Assembly: GCA_023846275.1 (NCBI GenBank)
Contig: CM043868.1
Location: forward strand, 8,203,653 to 8,267,652
Length of the DNA stretch: 64,000 nt
From: Vanilla planifolia
Taxonomy: Eukaryota > Streptophyta > Magnoliopsida > Asparagales > Orchidaceae
Direction: 5' to 3'
In this document: positions 25,001-36,634 of the stretch, piece after piece
Position numbering within the stretch: the stretch's first letter is position 1
Layout of the letters: each line of letters opens with the position of its first letter
The notes under the pieces: model-generated
Told to the model about the DNA's origin: nothing
Database searches by the model: none
What the model saw: only the letters and a program-made list of their open reading frames with translations
Made by a program: the position numbers and the translations under genes

Positions 25001-27623
25001 TCTAATCTAAGATAACGCCATAAAAATTACCAAAGTTCAATAGAAAAATATAATAAGTAATAATCAAGTCTAATATAATTATTTAATATAATCTTTTCTC
25101 CAATAAAATACAATTGATAATAAATAGTAGATTTATTATTATTAATGATGAAGTGTAAGAATCATTTAATTGATGTATTAATTTTGATAATATTTAACTT
25201 GACTTTTGTTCAACTCATAGCTTCTTGATCTTGCAAAATTATAAAGGGGTTTTGTTTATTAAACTAAGAGATTTAATAAGAAATCCTTAAGTCTTATTAT
25301 AAAAACTAACATGCAATAGCCAAGAATTGAGTATATAAAGATTGAGTAAATCATGTAAATAAATGACATTAATTTTTAACTATCATAAAGATATTATCAT
25401 TTACCAGTTAAGTTAATATATATTCTTATAATATGACTAACCAAATACTTAATATCTCTTGTTTGATCCAATAAACTCTTCTGCCCAAAAGAATCATAAC
25501 AACACCTAGCACTCATATTACATCATGTAATCCAACACTTCTCAAGATGACGTTAATCACATGGGCCAACTCTATAAGATCCTAGGAGTCCTCAACAACA
25601 TGTATTCTCCACCATAGCATAGCACATTATGTGTGTTCTCATAGGACTAAATGTGCTATTAGTTTTTCTTGGGATTATTTATACAATTGATTTCAGTTAA
25701 TTCTAAAGATTTTTATTAGAAGATCTAGCATTCTTTTTATAGGCTGATTGTAATTATTATCTCTAAGACAAAGGGAATATAATGGCTAACCTTTCTATCT
25801 TCTGAATGAGCGTGAATGATCGAGATTGCATTATATTTGACTTTCATCTAATCCAAATTATATTCTTAACTTATAATATCTTATTAACTCTAATCTATGA
25901 TTACTTAGTATTAGTTAGATTTTTTTAATTTGAATTTAATATGTAAAGAATTCTCATAAAAAACAACCTAATAGGTCAAAGGTTTTTTTTTAATCTTAAA
26001 TTTATTATCTAGAATTTTTTATTCCTGATTGAGCTAATCTAAAGTTTCAACCCTTGGTTCTATTTTAATTATTTAAGGTTACTATCATCTGAATATCTTA
26101 AGATTTCTATTAGAATCTAATTAAATTGTTTGGAGTATATTAGTATATTTTTTTGTAATTAGTCTTGCTTTGATTTCATTAAGAATCTTATCTGTCTAAT
26201 CTAACATTAGTGTTCACATATTATTGATTTTTATCAAAATGTTTCATGTACAGTTTGATTATTATTATAATTATATCTAAATTCACATGAGTTTTATTAG
26301 TGAATTTATACCTTTAAGACAATCCTGTGTCATAATATCTATCTTAAAGTTTCTCTTGAAGCACTACACATCTCTTAGATTATCATCTAATGTATCATCA
26401 CGCGATTTAAGAGTTTAATTAGGATCACTCATAGTCTTACCCAAAAAACCTGGTCAACCCAAGGGTCTAGCCAACATTTTTAAACCCTTAATGTGAAAAC
26501 CTCCTAAGAGGAAAAAGCCGTAGATTCAAAACGATGAAGGCAGGCTTCTCTAGTTGGTTGGTGATTATTTTTTCTAGAGACTTTGCAAGGATGAGTGAGA
26601 GCCGTGTGGGATGATTGGACATTTGAGTTAGCTGTTGAAAATGAGAGAAGCGAGAAGAGAAAGGTAAATATGAGGATTTTTTGGTTCTCACAAGGCTTGG
26701 ATACTTAGTGTGAAGCCCCAAGCAAGTCTTCACAGTTTCTTGGTAATGGGCTTCTCTGGTTTTTCGTATGCAACTGCCTGCAGCAATCGACATGTGGGTA
26801 GGATGAACCATTGAAGGGTCTTAATGTAGCTTCAATGTTAGAGCTGCTTCAAAAGGCTCGGGTCCTTCTCGGGCTAGTTTTATAACCATCAGTTCGATTC
26901 AGCACGGGTGACATGGTGTTGACTTGATTAGTTGCAATCGAAAAATCTTATCAAACATGCTGGTTTGGTTCAAAATTATTTTTGTTTTCCAGATTACCGT
27001 TAACAAACATTTGATGGTGAATGCAATATCATATGTTTACGTAGATGTATGTGATAACATTGTTGTGTCTTTGTGCTTGAAAGAAGAAATATTTAAATTC
27101 CTAAACATGCCAATATCAAACTAAAATAAACGAACAGCACAATAGTTTCAATGTTTTGGCATTGCTCTTCCAATAAGCTTTTTTCTAATGTTGGCGTGGC
27201 CATGAGCAGCACAGCAAATAAAGTGACGACTAACAGCCATTCTCAAGGAATACGATTCCTCGGCAGCATTACAGGTATTAATCTATATAACCAATATTAA
27301 AAGCTATTTCTAATTCTTTATGATGATCTAAATTATCTTCCCTAGGCAATGCCCAGCCAAACCTAGAAGAAAAGAAATTTAGCAAACCAGAAAAAATAAA
27401 AGCCCTTCCAGAGAAAAGGTGAACTTCCTTTTTCCTTCTTTTTTTTCTTTGTGACGAACTATGTATTAAAAAGATAAGAGTTGATGTTACTTCTTAGTTT
27501 TGCAGAAAAAGTGTAGCTTCAAAATTGCCATCAAAAGATGGAATGGGTAAACGAAATAGGACCTCATATTCTTCTGTTAACATGATTGAGCTTGATATCG
27601 TAAGCTCAGATGAGGAAAGCTGA
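13065..27623 (+). CDS. MCM10: MCM10 homologue, DNA replication initiation factor (11 coding exons, 400 aa)
   Basis: Exons: 13065-13170, 13262-13445, 13522-13596, 13880-14120, 14190-14314, 18763-18796, 18868-18914, 19099-19233, 27210-27274, 27346-27418, 27506-27623. All introns are GT-AG, and the phases join to 1,203 nt (400 residues plus TGA), close to the length I recall for plant MCM10. Residues about 90-215 hold the OB-fold region (GDNLAGSWATVGVLTEKG, NYFIWKMGCLD, VFLFGDA). A CCCH zinc finger follows: C228, C238, C250, H253 (GVCKG...EPCTM...MYCKYH). Then come the conserved blocks GVYVLDPQAGRLDGRRTVQP and NKVTTNSHSQGIRFLGSITG, and a charged tail ending SSDEES. In the family, MCM10 binds ssDNA/dsDNA and polymerase alpha and helps activate the CMG helicase in the nucleus. 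The start was chosen for its CACCATGTC context and intact frame. The N-terminal coiled coil of animal MCM10 is absent, as is usual in plants. Two giant introns (4,448 and 7,976 bp) are repeat-filled. Confidence 0.95.
14464..14643. repeat. Direct tandem duplication, period 90 bp
   Basis: Two copies beginning AAATTGGAGTTATGG at 14464 and 14554. Both continue through AATAACTTTAATGCC and AGATCAAAAACTAAATAT with only a few differences, so it is a fairly recent duplication. Confidence 0.9.
15466..15790. repeat. Direct tandem duplication, period about 162 bp
   Basis: Two copies share TTGGCNTTTGAAATAA, ATAGATAGGATTTC, TATCAAATAATTAGAAAA, ATAATTCAATCAAT and TGGTTCTTAGTTT in the same order, starting near 15466 and 15628. 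Divergence is greater than in the 90-bp duplication next door. Confidence 0.88.
21400..22650 (-). mobile_element. Ty3/gypsy pol fossil (reverse transcriptase region)
   Basis: Minus-strand reading gives family pieces in order: SLCGSPMAMVLKKDDK near 22110, YPLSRIEDFLDQLCHVKVFG and LNLKFEYHQV near 22020-21930, TTKQGQYE near 21890, and LLMLQKNQLKLNIKKCEFGK near 21730-21650. These are the RT blocks ending with the region after the YIDD box. No LTR was seen around it. It is an old fragment with many breaks, lying antisense in a host intron. Confidence 0.7.
26490..26920. other. GC-richer island of unknown origin in MCM10 intron 8
   Basis: Composition approaches balance for about 430 bp between AT-rich flanks. 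A 107-codon open frame runs on the minus strand (26811-26488), with no motif I recognise, no signal peptide and no repeats. It could be a processed gene fragment, organelle-derived DNA or an old transposon piece. I would not call it a gene. Confidence 0.35.
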
Positions 27624-27924
27624 GTTGAGTTTTCCAGCACATATTGAGTTAAGAACTTGTATGGAATATTTATGTGCCATGGTTCAACGAAAATTTACTG
27701 AGAAAATATTGCATTTTGATATGTTTTGTTGTTTTTTTTATATTCTTTTAAGAACGACTAATGTTAGAAGTAGGCTAATGCACATGGTATTGTCGAGCAG
27801 TTTTTACTCTAAGTTGAACAAATTCTACTTATATTTCGTTGAGTTTATAGCGTAGGCCGAAGTCACTTGTCATATTAACTGATGTAATATTTCATACTAT
27901 GTGTACGTTCATAGCATGGAACTA

Positions 27925-27930
27925 AATAAA
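27925..27930 (+). terminator. Likely MCM10 polyadenylation signal AATAAA
   Basis: Canonical AATAAA about 300 bp after the stop codon, in T-rich DNA. The 3' UTR therefore probably ends near 27950. Plant signals are loose, so other sites are possible. Confidence 0.45.
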
Positions 27931-27959
27931 GTAAATTTTTTTGGAAATATTATTAATAA

Positions 27960-30900
27960 AAATATTTCATTTAGTTTATTTGGTTTTGATTTTTAAAGCA
28001 TGTTTTAACTTTGTTTGGTGATTGTTTTATAAAGATATACTCTTTTTACTTCAAAAATATTAAAAAAAAATATTAAATGGCTTGCAAAATTTTGTCAATG
28101 CTTATCACATAAAATATGTTTTTTTAAATGTTTTTAATAAATTTTTTAAAAACATTTTACAAAGAGAGAATTATTTGTTTGGCTTTAAAAAAGGTGCAAT
28201 CTATCAAGATATCCAACTTGCCTTCACTTCTAAGTTGTATAATCATTTTTGTTATGCTAAATTTATCATTGAAGTGCTATAAGTACTTAAAATATTTAAA
28301 TAAAATGTCATGGATGAATTTGTATTCAGATATTTAGAGTATTAAGCCATTTGATTTTTAAATAAAAAGGTATTTATTCATGTAAAACAAAAAGTCAGTG
28401 TTCAAAAGGTCAAAATTTTAAAATGTATGTGAATTGCATGGTAATTGCATTAGTATTCTTGATTTGGTTTTTGAAAATCCTTTTAATTAGTTTTTTATGT
28501 GGTCAAATGCTAATTATTGAATATTGCAAAGGAGAGGATTTTTGACACAAGTATACCTAAGAATGGGAGGGGGGGAGATGATAGTGAACTTGGTTTAACA
28601 AATTTTTTAATTATAATTTGTTGATTATAAACATGTTCCATCTAAACATGGAAGCAAATATAAATCATAAACATAACAAGAAAAAAAAAAGCACAAATAA
28701 TGATTTCTAACAATTATCTCAATTACTTGCTTATGTTCATTCCCAAGCAAATACTTAAAACCTCACTATTATCACTTTTTCCCATATGAGAAAACAAAAA
28801 AATATAAATGTCTTATACAAGATTAAATACAAACCACAAATAATTTTTCTAGGATTAAATGAAAATTGACATACTAGTAGCCTTTTTGAAGATAGTCTAA
28901 GGCACAATCCCAACGCACATAATTTTTTACATTTAATGACACAAACCTACCAACAAATTATTTATATCAAAAGAAAAATCTAGACCCTACCTAAAGATCA
29001 AGATAGGATTGTTTACAAAGAAAATAAGAGTGCAATTCACATATATGAAAATATTACAGTAAAAGTTGCTAATATATTGAAAAGAATGACCAAAACATTC
29101 AAGAGTTGTAGCAAAAATGTTGTAAATGGAAGTTTATAAGCTCCTTGGTAAATGTAATTTGATAACCTAAGTTGATTTGATATGTATTATGTAATTTGTA
29201 AAGCTAGGAAAAGAGACCTTTTGGTGAGGTATAAGTGCGAAAGCATAACATGACTTTAGGGTTCATTCCAAACATAACACAACCTAGACCTAAGAGTTAG
29301 CCTTATTTGAAATCCATTTGGCTAGATTGGCTTTTTCAAACTTATTGTGACAACTAGATTGCTTATTACTTATCCCTCGTTTGCATATTTTTGTGTTCAC
29401 TATATTAAATGTTTCTTAGAAATGGTTGTCTTATTTTCTTACAAAATATATAACATTGCAAGAAAAATGACACATCATCTAGGGTAGTAAAGGCTAATGG
29501 CCTTAGGCATTTCTTTATCTAAATTTGGTAGTTTTTATTTGTTATTTGAGGCAATGATCTAACATTATATGATGATTTTCTTGATTATTTTTTATTTTTA
29601 TGATTTTTAATATTTTAACTTCTTTTAATTCCACATTTTATAGAGGAGCACTTAGTATGTAATGAACTCTACACATAAGAGTTTCATTTATTATTTTTCT
29701 ACATTGTGTGTATGTTTAGTTCCACAAAAATAATCTCATAGATTTTATGAAAGCTCTAAATAAGGATAACTTTTGGGTACTTTGTGACAAATGATATTCT
29801 AAGTTTGCTTTGATCTACTTTCATGTGACTAAGGTATACATTGCTTAATTTAGCCAAATATAATCTCTATTATATTGTTGTTACTACCATAGCTAGACCA
29901 CATGCACTCTTCTTTATTTACTTTCTATTATTATCTTTAAGTTTAATCTTTCCTTTATTAGCCTTAAAGTTTTTCATTTCTAACCATCCTTGGATGATAT
30001 AGAAGCACAAACGACAATGTCATATAAATTGCTAAAGACAATTGCTATCCACATGATGCATTCCCTCTTAGTTGCCTTTAGATTACATAGTAATTGCATG
30101 ATATAGTCACTACAACAAGCTTCTATTTGTGCCCTTTTAAGCCCATTTGGGGATTCTAATCCTCATAAGAACAAATCCTATTTTCATCACATAAAATTAT
30201 TGATTTTTAGATCAAGTTTTTGTTTTTATTTTGGTCAACAAGCATCACTCATTTTGCTAACATTTTAATTTTTTCCATGGAATTTATATGCATTTATTAC
30301 TGATCTTTAGCTAATATCTTGTTATAAGTAGGGTTTAATCATTGATAAATTATTTGCACTATTTGTAGGTTCTCAAAAGTTTATTGTCAGTAATTTGATT
30401 ATTAACAAAATTTTACATAGTTTAGACTTTCTTATGCCCAATTGAATTTACTAGTTTTCTCGATAAAAGCAAACAATGATATCACAAGGTCATGCTACAT
30501 GAATGTAAAATAATCAATTATTTGATCATGTTGCATGTTGGATCTATATCATATAATGAGCATATAAACAATATATGATAAACAATAAAAGTCATTATTT
30601 TTTCTTTTAATTTTTTTAAAAACTTATTCTTCTCTTTTAAGAAATCATGCGAATTTATTTTAATTTTTTTTTCACATATTTTTCTCAACTTTAATTTTTT
30701 ACTTTTAATTGCATTTAAGGCTAAACTGTTTTACATTTTTTCAAATTGAATTGAGTATACCCAAATCATATTATTCTTTATAGCCTTAACAATTGATTTT
30801 TTAGCATTACATTAAGAGACTTGATTCTATGTAGTAGTTCTACTTCTAAATACTTTATTTTGTTCAAATCTTCTTTCGACATTATGCAATGTTTCTAAAA

Positions 30901-32000
30901 AATTGAAAATAAATATCAAAAAAATTCAAACAACTTAAATAATTCAAAATAATTATAAATATTAATTTTTATTATATTTAGAATGCTAAAATTTCTCTCA
31001 CTTTATAAGATCTCTGATCAATCCTATTATGATTTTCTCTTCAATTTTAGCATCTGATCATTCAAGATCTTTAAAATATTATTCTATGATTTACCTTCTC
31101 TTTTGTGATATTACAATCCTCTCTCATAATATTTTCATCACTAAAATTTAGATCAACCAAAATTTTTTGTTGTATTTTTCTCATTATTTTTTTTATTTGA
31201 TTTATTGGATTATTTATATTTAATCATTGTCTTATTTTTTTTATCAAATACTTTACTAATGTTTATCATCCATTATTATATATTTTCAATACCCTTTAGT
31301 ATCATGTTTTTCTCTTATAATTTTCTCTCTTTCACATAATCTTTGTAATTTCATTATCTTGATTTCGTATTCACTTAAATTCATTTAATGATTATGTTAC
31401 TACTTTTGGAATAGTTGATCATTCTTTCAAATCATTATCTTTAGTTTCTTTTCAACCATCACTTCTTCAATTCCATCTATATTATTTCAAAGTCAACTAA
31501 ATTCTAGCATCGCTTTATTAATATCTTTATATCTATAAAGCAAGTTTTAATATTAATATTTGTTCATACTATAGGGAAAGGCTCATTTGATCATTGTTTT
31601 GATCTTAAGGTGTTTTCCTTGTCAATATTTATATACTCAATAATTTTCAACTTTATTCTCCTATTTCAATTGATTTTGTATCCAAGTTTATTTCTACATT
31701 TTATTCTAGATTTATAAAAATTTCAATCAATTTTCATTATTTTAGTCAAATTTGCTTCTAGTTCACAATCAAGCATTTGTAACTTAACCTTTCAGTTTTT
31801 TAGCATGACTCATCTATTTTCTTTTCATGATATCTTTGATCAAGAATACTCATAGATTTCATTTATTCAAGAAAACTAGAAAAAATTCAAAGAATAATAT
31901 GCATTTCACATTCTTATAATCAATAAAATAAATAATTCATAAAGTATTTAAATTAGCAATCAAAACTATTGCAACTTATTTGTTCGGACATTTTCTATTC
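27960..32000. other. AT-rich intergenic stretch, possible retroelement remains
   Basis: No gene found. The short frames at 28.08-28.34 kb carry no recognisable motif. The segment lies downstream (minus strand) of the gag zinc-knuckle fragment at 32.0-32.3 kb and may be its decayed pol region, but no RT or integrase motif was seen. Confidence 0.4.
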
Positions 32001-32009
32001 TTTGATTCT

Positions 32010-32260
32010 TTTATAATCCTTGGATAGTTCTTAACAAAATGTCCTTTCATGCTATAAGTAAAACATCACCCAAGTCTTTTCTATATAAGAACTTTCAAAA
32101 ATATCCATTTTGCCCTCCTTAATTTCACCAATGACTAATTTTTCTATCACAATTGGATAGTGTTTTACATAGTGTCCAATTCTATCCCAAGCAAAACATT
32201 AAAATCTTTTCTTGCATTCATACTTGTGATTCTCCCACAAGTCTCGTATTTTGGTTTTTC
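32010..32260 (-). mobile_element. Retroelement gag fragment with two zinc knuckles (fossil)
   Basis: Minus-strand reading gives two CCHC-type knuckle outlines about 130 bp apart, around WDRIGHYVKHYP and SMKGHFVKNYP. The spacing fits C-x2-C-x4-H-x4-C and the text fits plant LTR retrotransposon gag. The family (gypsy or copia) is not decided. Old and broken. Confidence 0.45.
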
Positions 32261-32269
32261 TCATGTATT

Positions 32270-34440
32270 TAAGTATGATGGTTTGAGATTGTGCTTCATT
32301 TTGGAAAGTATGTCATAATCTCAAGCATAGTAAAAAAAATATTATTTAAGTATATTAGTAGAAAGAGCTTTATAAGATGATTCAAAGGTCATTGAGTTTG
32401 TAATTTTTGAAAACAAAGAATTAATTTTAATTATATATTAATCAAGATCTAAATATAATTGTAATTTTTAAAAGTGTAATTAGGATATATTTATTTTTTT
32501 ATCCAATCAAGATATGAAAAAAATCTTAGAATTAAGTAAATGAGATTATGATTAAGTATGGCGAAATTTGATCAAGTTAATTTATTATATTATATATACA
32601 TAAAATATTAAAATAATATTGTTAAAAAAATATTATTTAAGCACATCAATAGAAATAACTCTACAAGATGAGTCAAATGCATTGAGTTTATATTTCTTGA
32701 GATTTAGAGATTTAATTATGTATTTTTCAAGATCTAGATATATTTTTAATTTTCAAAATTACACATATGGTATATTTGTAATTCCATAAATTTAGGCTTA
32801 TGACTAATCTTTTTTGCAGATGATAGAAATGTAATTATAAAAATATTGATTGTGCTACGATAGATTTGTAATTTCTAAAATTCTAGTACAAAAGACTTGG
32901 CATAGAAAAATGATAACATTTTAATTAACAGATTGTGGAAAAGGAAGAATAGTAAATTCTACATTTAGGGTTTCCTCTAGTTTCAAATTGGTGTTTGGCA
33001 CAATGTTGTAAACACTTTTCAACAATAATTATTGTTGATGTGTTTATTAATATATGCATATAATCTTGATGGTGGTGGTTAAATTATCAAAATAATTTAT
33101 GCATGTGCATGATCCAATCATATGCACACATTTTTTCCCTTAATCTCACCAATTTTTATTGATAACTTAATATGGATGCTACTCACACTCATAAAACCCA
33201 ACCCTTCTTATGCATGATCTCTCCTTATGTGGGGTGAGTTCGAGTTATGATTCCTAAGCACAGGGTTGTGTAGAACTTGAGTGAGGTGGTGCCTTTAGGG
33301 AGTTGTTCAGCATCATGGAGAACTACTAGGAGGAAGTCAGTTGCAGACATTGTTAAGCAGGACATAATTACTTTGTTGTCAAGGTTACTGTAAGCTCCAA
33401 AAATCTTGCCACCATGCTTAGGTCAAGAAAGAATGAACTATGGTTAGAAAAACCCAAGACATTGGTGAGGTAAGTTCTTTGTTTCTCATTTTATTGTTGT
33501 GTTGTTGTGAGGAGAGGAGAGCTGGTGACATGAGGATTTAGGCTTTGCAAGCTAGAGATGTGAATGTGTGTCGGTTGTTGTAAGAATATAAGAAAAGTGA
33601 CGATCATGTTAAAGGAATATGAGAAAGAGAAAACAAATGTGAGGGGTGACTAGCTCGATTCAATTAAACCAGGGAACAAATAATGCATAATTATTAGATG
33701 AATTAGATTGACACACACATGCAAGTGGGACCCACAGTAGATGTTGGTTCAATACAGGTTTATTTTCGACCAATTCAGATGTTTAAATAGGTTGGCTGCA
33801 TGGGTGGTGGAGGACAAAAAATGGAGTGAAAAATAATGAAACATATAAATAAAAATGATAAAAATTAAGGAAAGTAAAATATAAATAATAATGAAAAAAA
33901 TAAATATAAATATAAATATAAATAAAGGAAATATATTTAAAATATAAAAAAATAAATTAAAAAAATAAATGAGAATATAATAAAATAATAAAAAGGTAAA
34001 AATTTAAGAATAATTAAATAAAAAGAAATTTAAAAAAAATAATAAAATAATCACATAATACATGAAATATGAGTTAAAGGAAAAAATTGAGTAATAATCG
34101 AGAACGAATAAAAATACAATAATATCATAATAAAATAATAATAATATAAAAAGATAATAAAAAATTAAAAAGATGATGAAGGGAAAAGGTTAAGTGAAAC
34201 AAAGTGAAGGAAAATTAAAATAAATAGAATAAAATATAAATAAATGAAAATACATATAATAAAATGATAATAAAATTTGAAACATTGATTTTCTTTGTAA
34301 GGCTTTACTTGTAACATAATTTTATTTATCACATGACTTTTCATTATATGGCTTTACTTATTATATAATATTATTTATTTCATTATTTTACTTATTACAT
34401 GACTTTTTTTATTAGATGGTAACATAAAGAATAATTAAAA
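32270..34440. other. AT-rich intergenic stretch with an A-rich simple block
   Basis: At 33830-34270 the + strand is nearly all A and T with AAATAAA/TAATAAAA-like text (cryptically simple). At 33.2-33.8 kb the composition is closer to balanced, without a recognisable product. Possibly the left part of the LTR-like piece that ends near 35.09 kb. Confidence 0.45.
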
Positions 34441-35095
34441 TGTAATGAATTGTATATTGCCTTTGAAAATAACATTTGGGTTGCCTTTACTTATATGTGA
34501 ACCATGAACTCATGATAGATATGACGATGCTAAGCTTTACGATATACCACAGGGTATTGCCCTTCGAACCATACTTATCTGGGTGCTAAACTCAATGATG
34601 AACCATAAGGTATAAGTTTTCAAATTATACCCACTTAATATTTTATACAACTTTATTATGGAAGATGGTAGTTGGAGATTATTAATAGATAATGTCATGA
34701 TTTGGATCTAGAGAAGATAATGATTCAAAGAGATTAGGTCTAATAATAATATAAAATATTAAATTAAAAATTAAAAAAATTAGTATTTACATTGTATATT
34801 ATTTTCTTATATTATATGCATGGCTTGGTATGACTTTTGATATAGTTTATCATCAGACTTTTATTGATAAGTTTTTATAATTTATTTTTATATTTAGCTA
34901 TTGCATTTAATTTATTTATTAAGAACCATAAAATCTCACATAGTATTTTATTACATCACTAGTCATGCAACCATTACATCGAGAGTTAAAAATTTTGATG
35001 CCATATAAGAGGACTACATTTATAAGATGAAAGAATGATGAGGCTTTTGGTGGTATTGAATGTTCATGATTGTGGTGTTGAACCCTAATTACGAT
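34440..35095 (+). mobile_element. LTR-like 3' end segment (fossil, possible solo LTR remnant)
   Basis: Two diverged direct copies of a unit (GATATACCACAGGGTATTGCC / GAACCATAAGGTATAAGTTTT, each followed by a CATACTTATCTGG- or TATACCCACTTAA-like segment) lie at 34535-34650. The segment ends GTTGAACCCTAATTACGATA near 35093, resembling the GGGTCC..CGTGACA ends of plant gypsy LTRs. No primer site follows. Start unknown. Old and broken. Confidence 0.3.
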
Positions 35096-35099
35096 ATTT

Positions 35100-36561
35100 T
35101 ATTTAATGATAATAAACTCTAAGTATTTCTAATGAATTTGTTTGAATAATTTTTTTAATTTTAGATAGCTCATGGGAGAAATTAAAGAAAATGATCAAAT
35201 ATGCAATCCTATGAATATTATTTTAGTTAGAGTGATAGACCATCAAAAGATATATTTTGAATTTTTTAGCTGTTAGATTTTTTTATAGAAATAATAAACT
35301 TTCAATTAAGAAAAAAATGCACGTCGATGAAAGTAGTAACATTAATTTTGGTAGGTTTAGTAACTATTTTTAGTCGTTAAAAGATTTTTATAAACATAGG
35401 ATTTTTAACATAATGGATTGACAAAGTTTTTATAAAATATGGAGAAAATTTTCAAATCATGGCATGGAAGCTGTTAACACCCAGTGCTTATTGTCACTTT
35501 CACATGCTATTATGTTCTTTAATCATCAAACTCTAAATTCTACTTTCTTCTCAAATCAAGTAACTTCTTAATTTTCTTTATTCCTAGTTTATTCAATAAA
35601 AGCACTTATGCCTCTAGCATTTTATCAAGCATAGGATTTTTTTGTATTAGTTTCAATTTCTTACTGTCAAATTATTTTCTTCTGCTACCATGTTTATTTT
35701 GTTATAAGTTCGTAGTAGCCTGTTTTTATTATTTTATTATTATAAGGGTTTAATTTACCCATCTTTTGATGAATGACTTGTATTGATTATTTTAGTTGTC
35801 TTATTTTTGTTAGAGATGGACATAGAGTTGATTTTAAGTTAAAACACTTAAAACTTATTAGTGTATATTTTAATATTTGTTGAATTTTTTATTTTACAAT
35901 TTTTATAAAAATTTATTATTGAAAAGAAATAAAGATGTTTTAAAATAAAATTAAAAATATTCTCAAAATCACTTCTAAAGATTTGCTTGAGCTTATTAAT
36001 TTTTTTTAAAATATCTTCTATAAATATTTTTTAAAAAATCAAATTTTTATTCCTAATAATTCACTTCTGTCTTATTAAACTATACTTCAATTAGTATTAT
36101 ACGTATTTTTGAATGAAGATCTTTTGTTATATTGATGTTTACTTTTATTTGTATTATTTTATTTAGTTAGAATTTGTAAAACAATTATCACAACTTTAGG
36201 TCTCTTCTTAGGTTTTAAGACCTCACTATTATTTTGATTTCATTTAATCTTTAATTAGCTTGATTAATAAGAATGGGATTAGGTATGGATTTTGACATCT
36301 ATTATCCTTTCATTTTGTTTCTTCTCTTATCTAAGACATTCATCTTACAATATTCCATTATGAGAGCTTGATATTTTTTGCTTATATTGTTTAAGTTTTC
36401 TAATCTCTATATGAGTAATTTAACCATAATACAATCAAGACTTTATTTTATAATTTATTAAAAGTCACATAAGCCAAAATCAAATCATAACATTGTCTTC
36501 AGTATAATAAAATTTTCATTATGATAAAAAATTAACCCATATTCATTTGAATTGTTGTAAG

Positions 36562-36634
<73 letters not shown>

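Larger units (their letters stand above)
19234..27209 (+). other. MCM10 intron 8 (8.0 kb), retroelement-bearing
   Basis: Joins the phase-2 end of exon 8 (VLS) to TANKVTTNSHS in exon 9. It holds a minus-strand Ty3/gypsy pol fossil (about 21.4-22.65 kb), a GC-richer stretch of unknown origin at 20.2-21.1 kb, a second at 26.49-26.92 kb, and otherwise AT-rich unidentified DNA. No extra exon is needed, because the protein is full length without one. The 3' end has two adjacent AGs (27206 and 27209). Confidence 0.85.

Noticed and set aside
26488-26811. 107-codon minus-strand frame as a gene
   Set aside because: No domain, promoter or splice context; it lies antisense in an MCM10 intron. Reported only as an island of unknown origin.
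26880-26910. tRNA-like B box (GTTCGATTC) near 26.89 kb
   Set aside because: No A box or cloverleaf arms could be found upstream.
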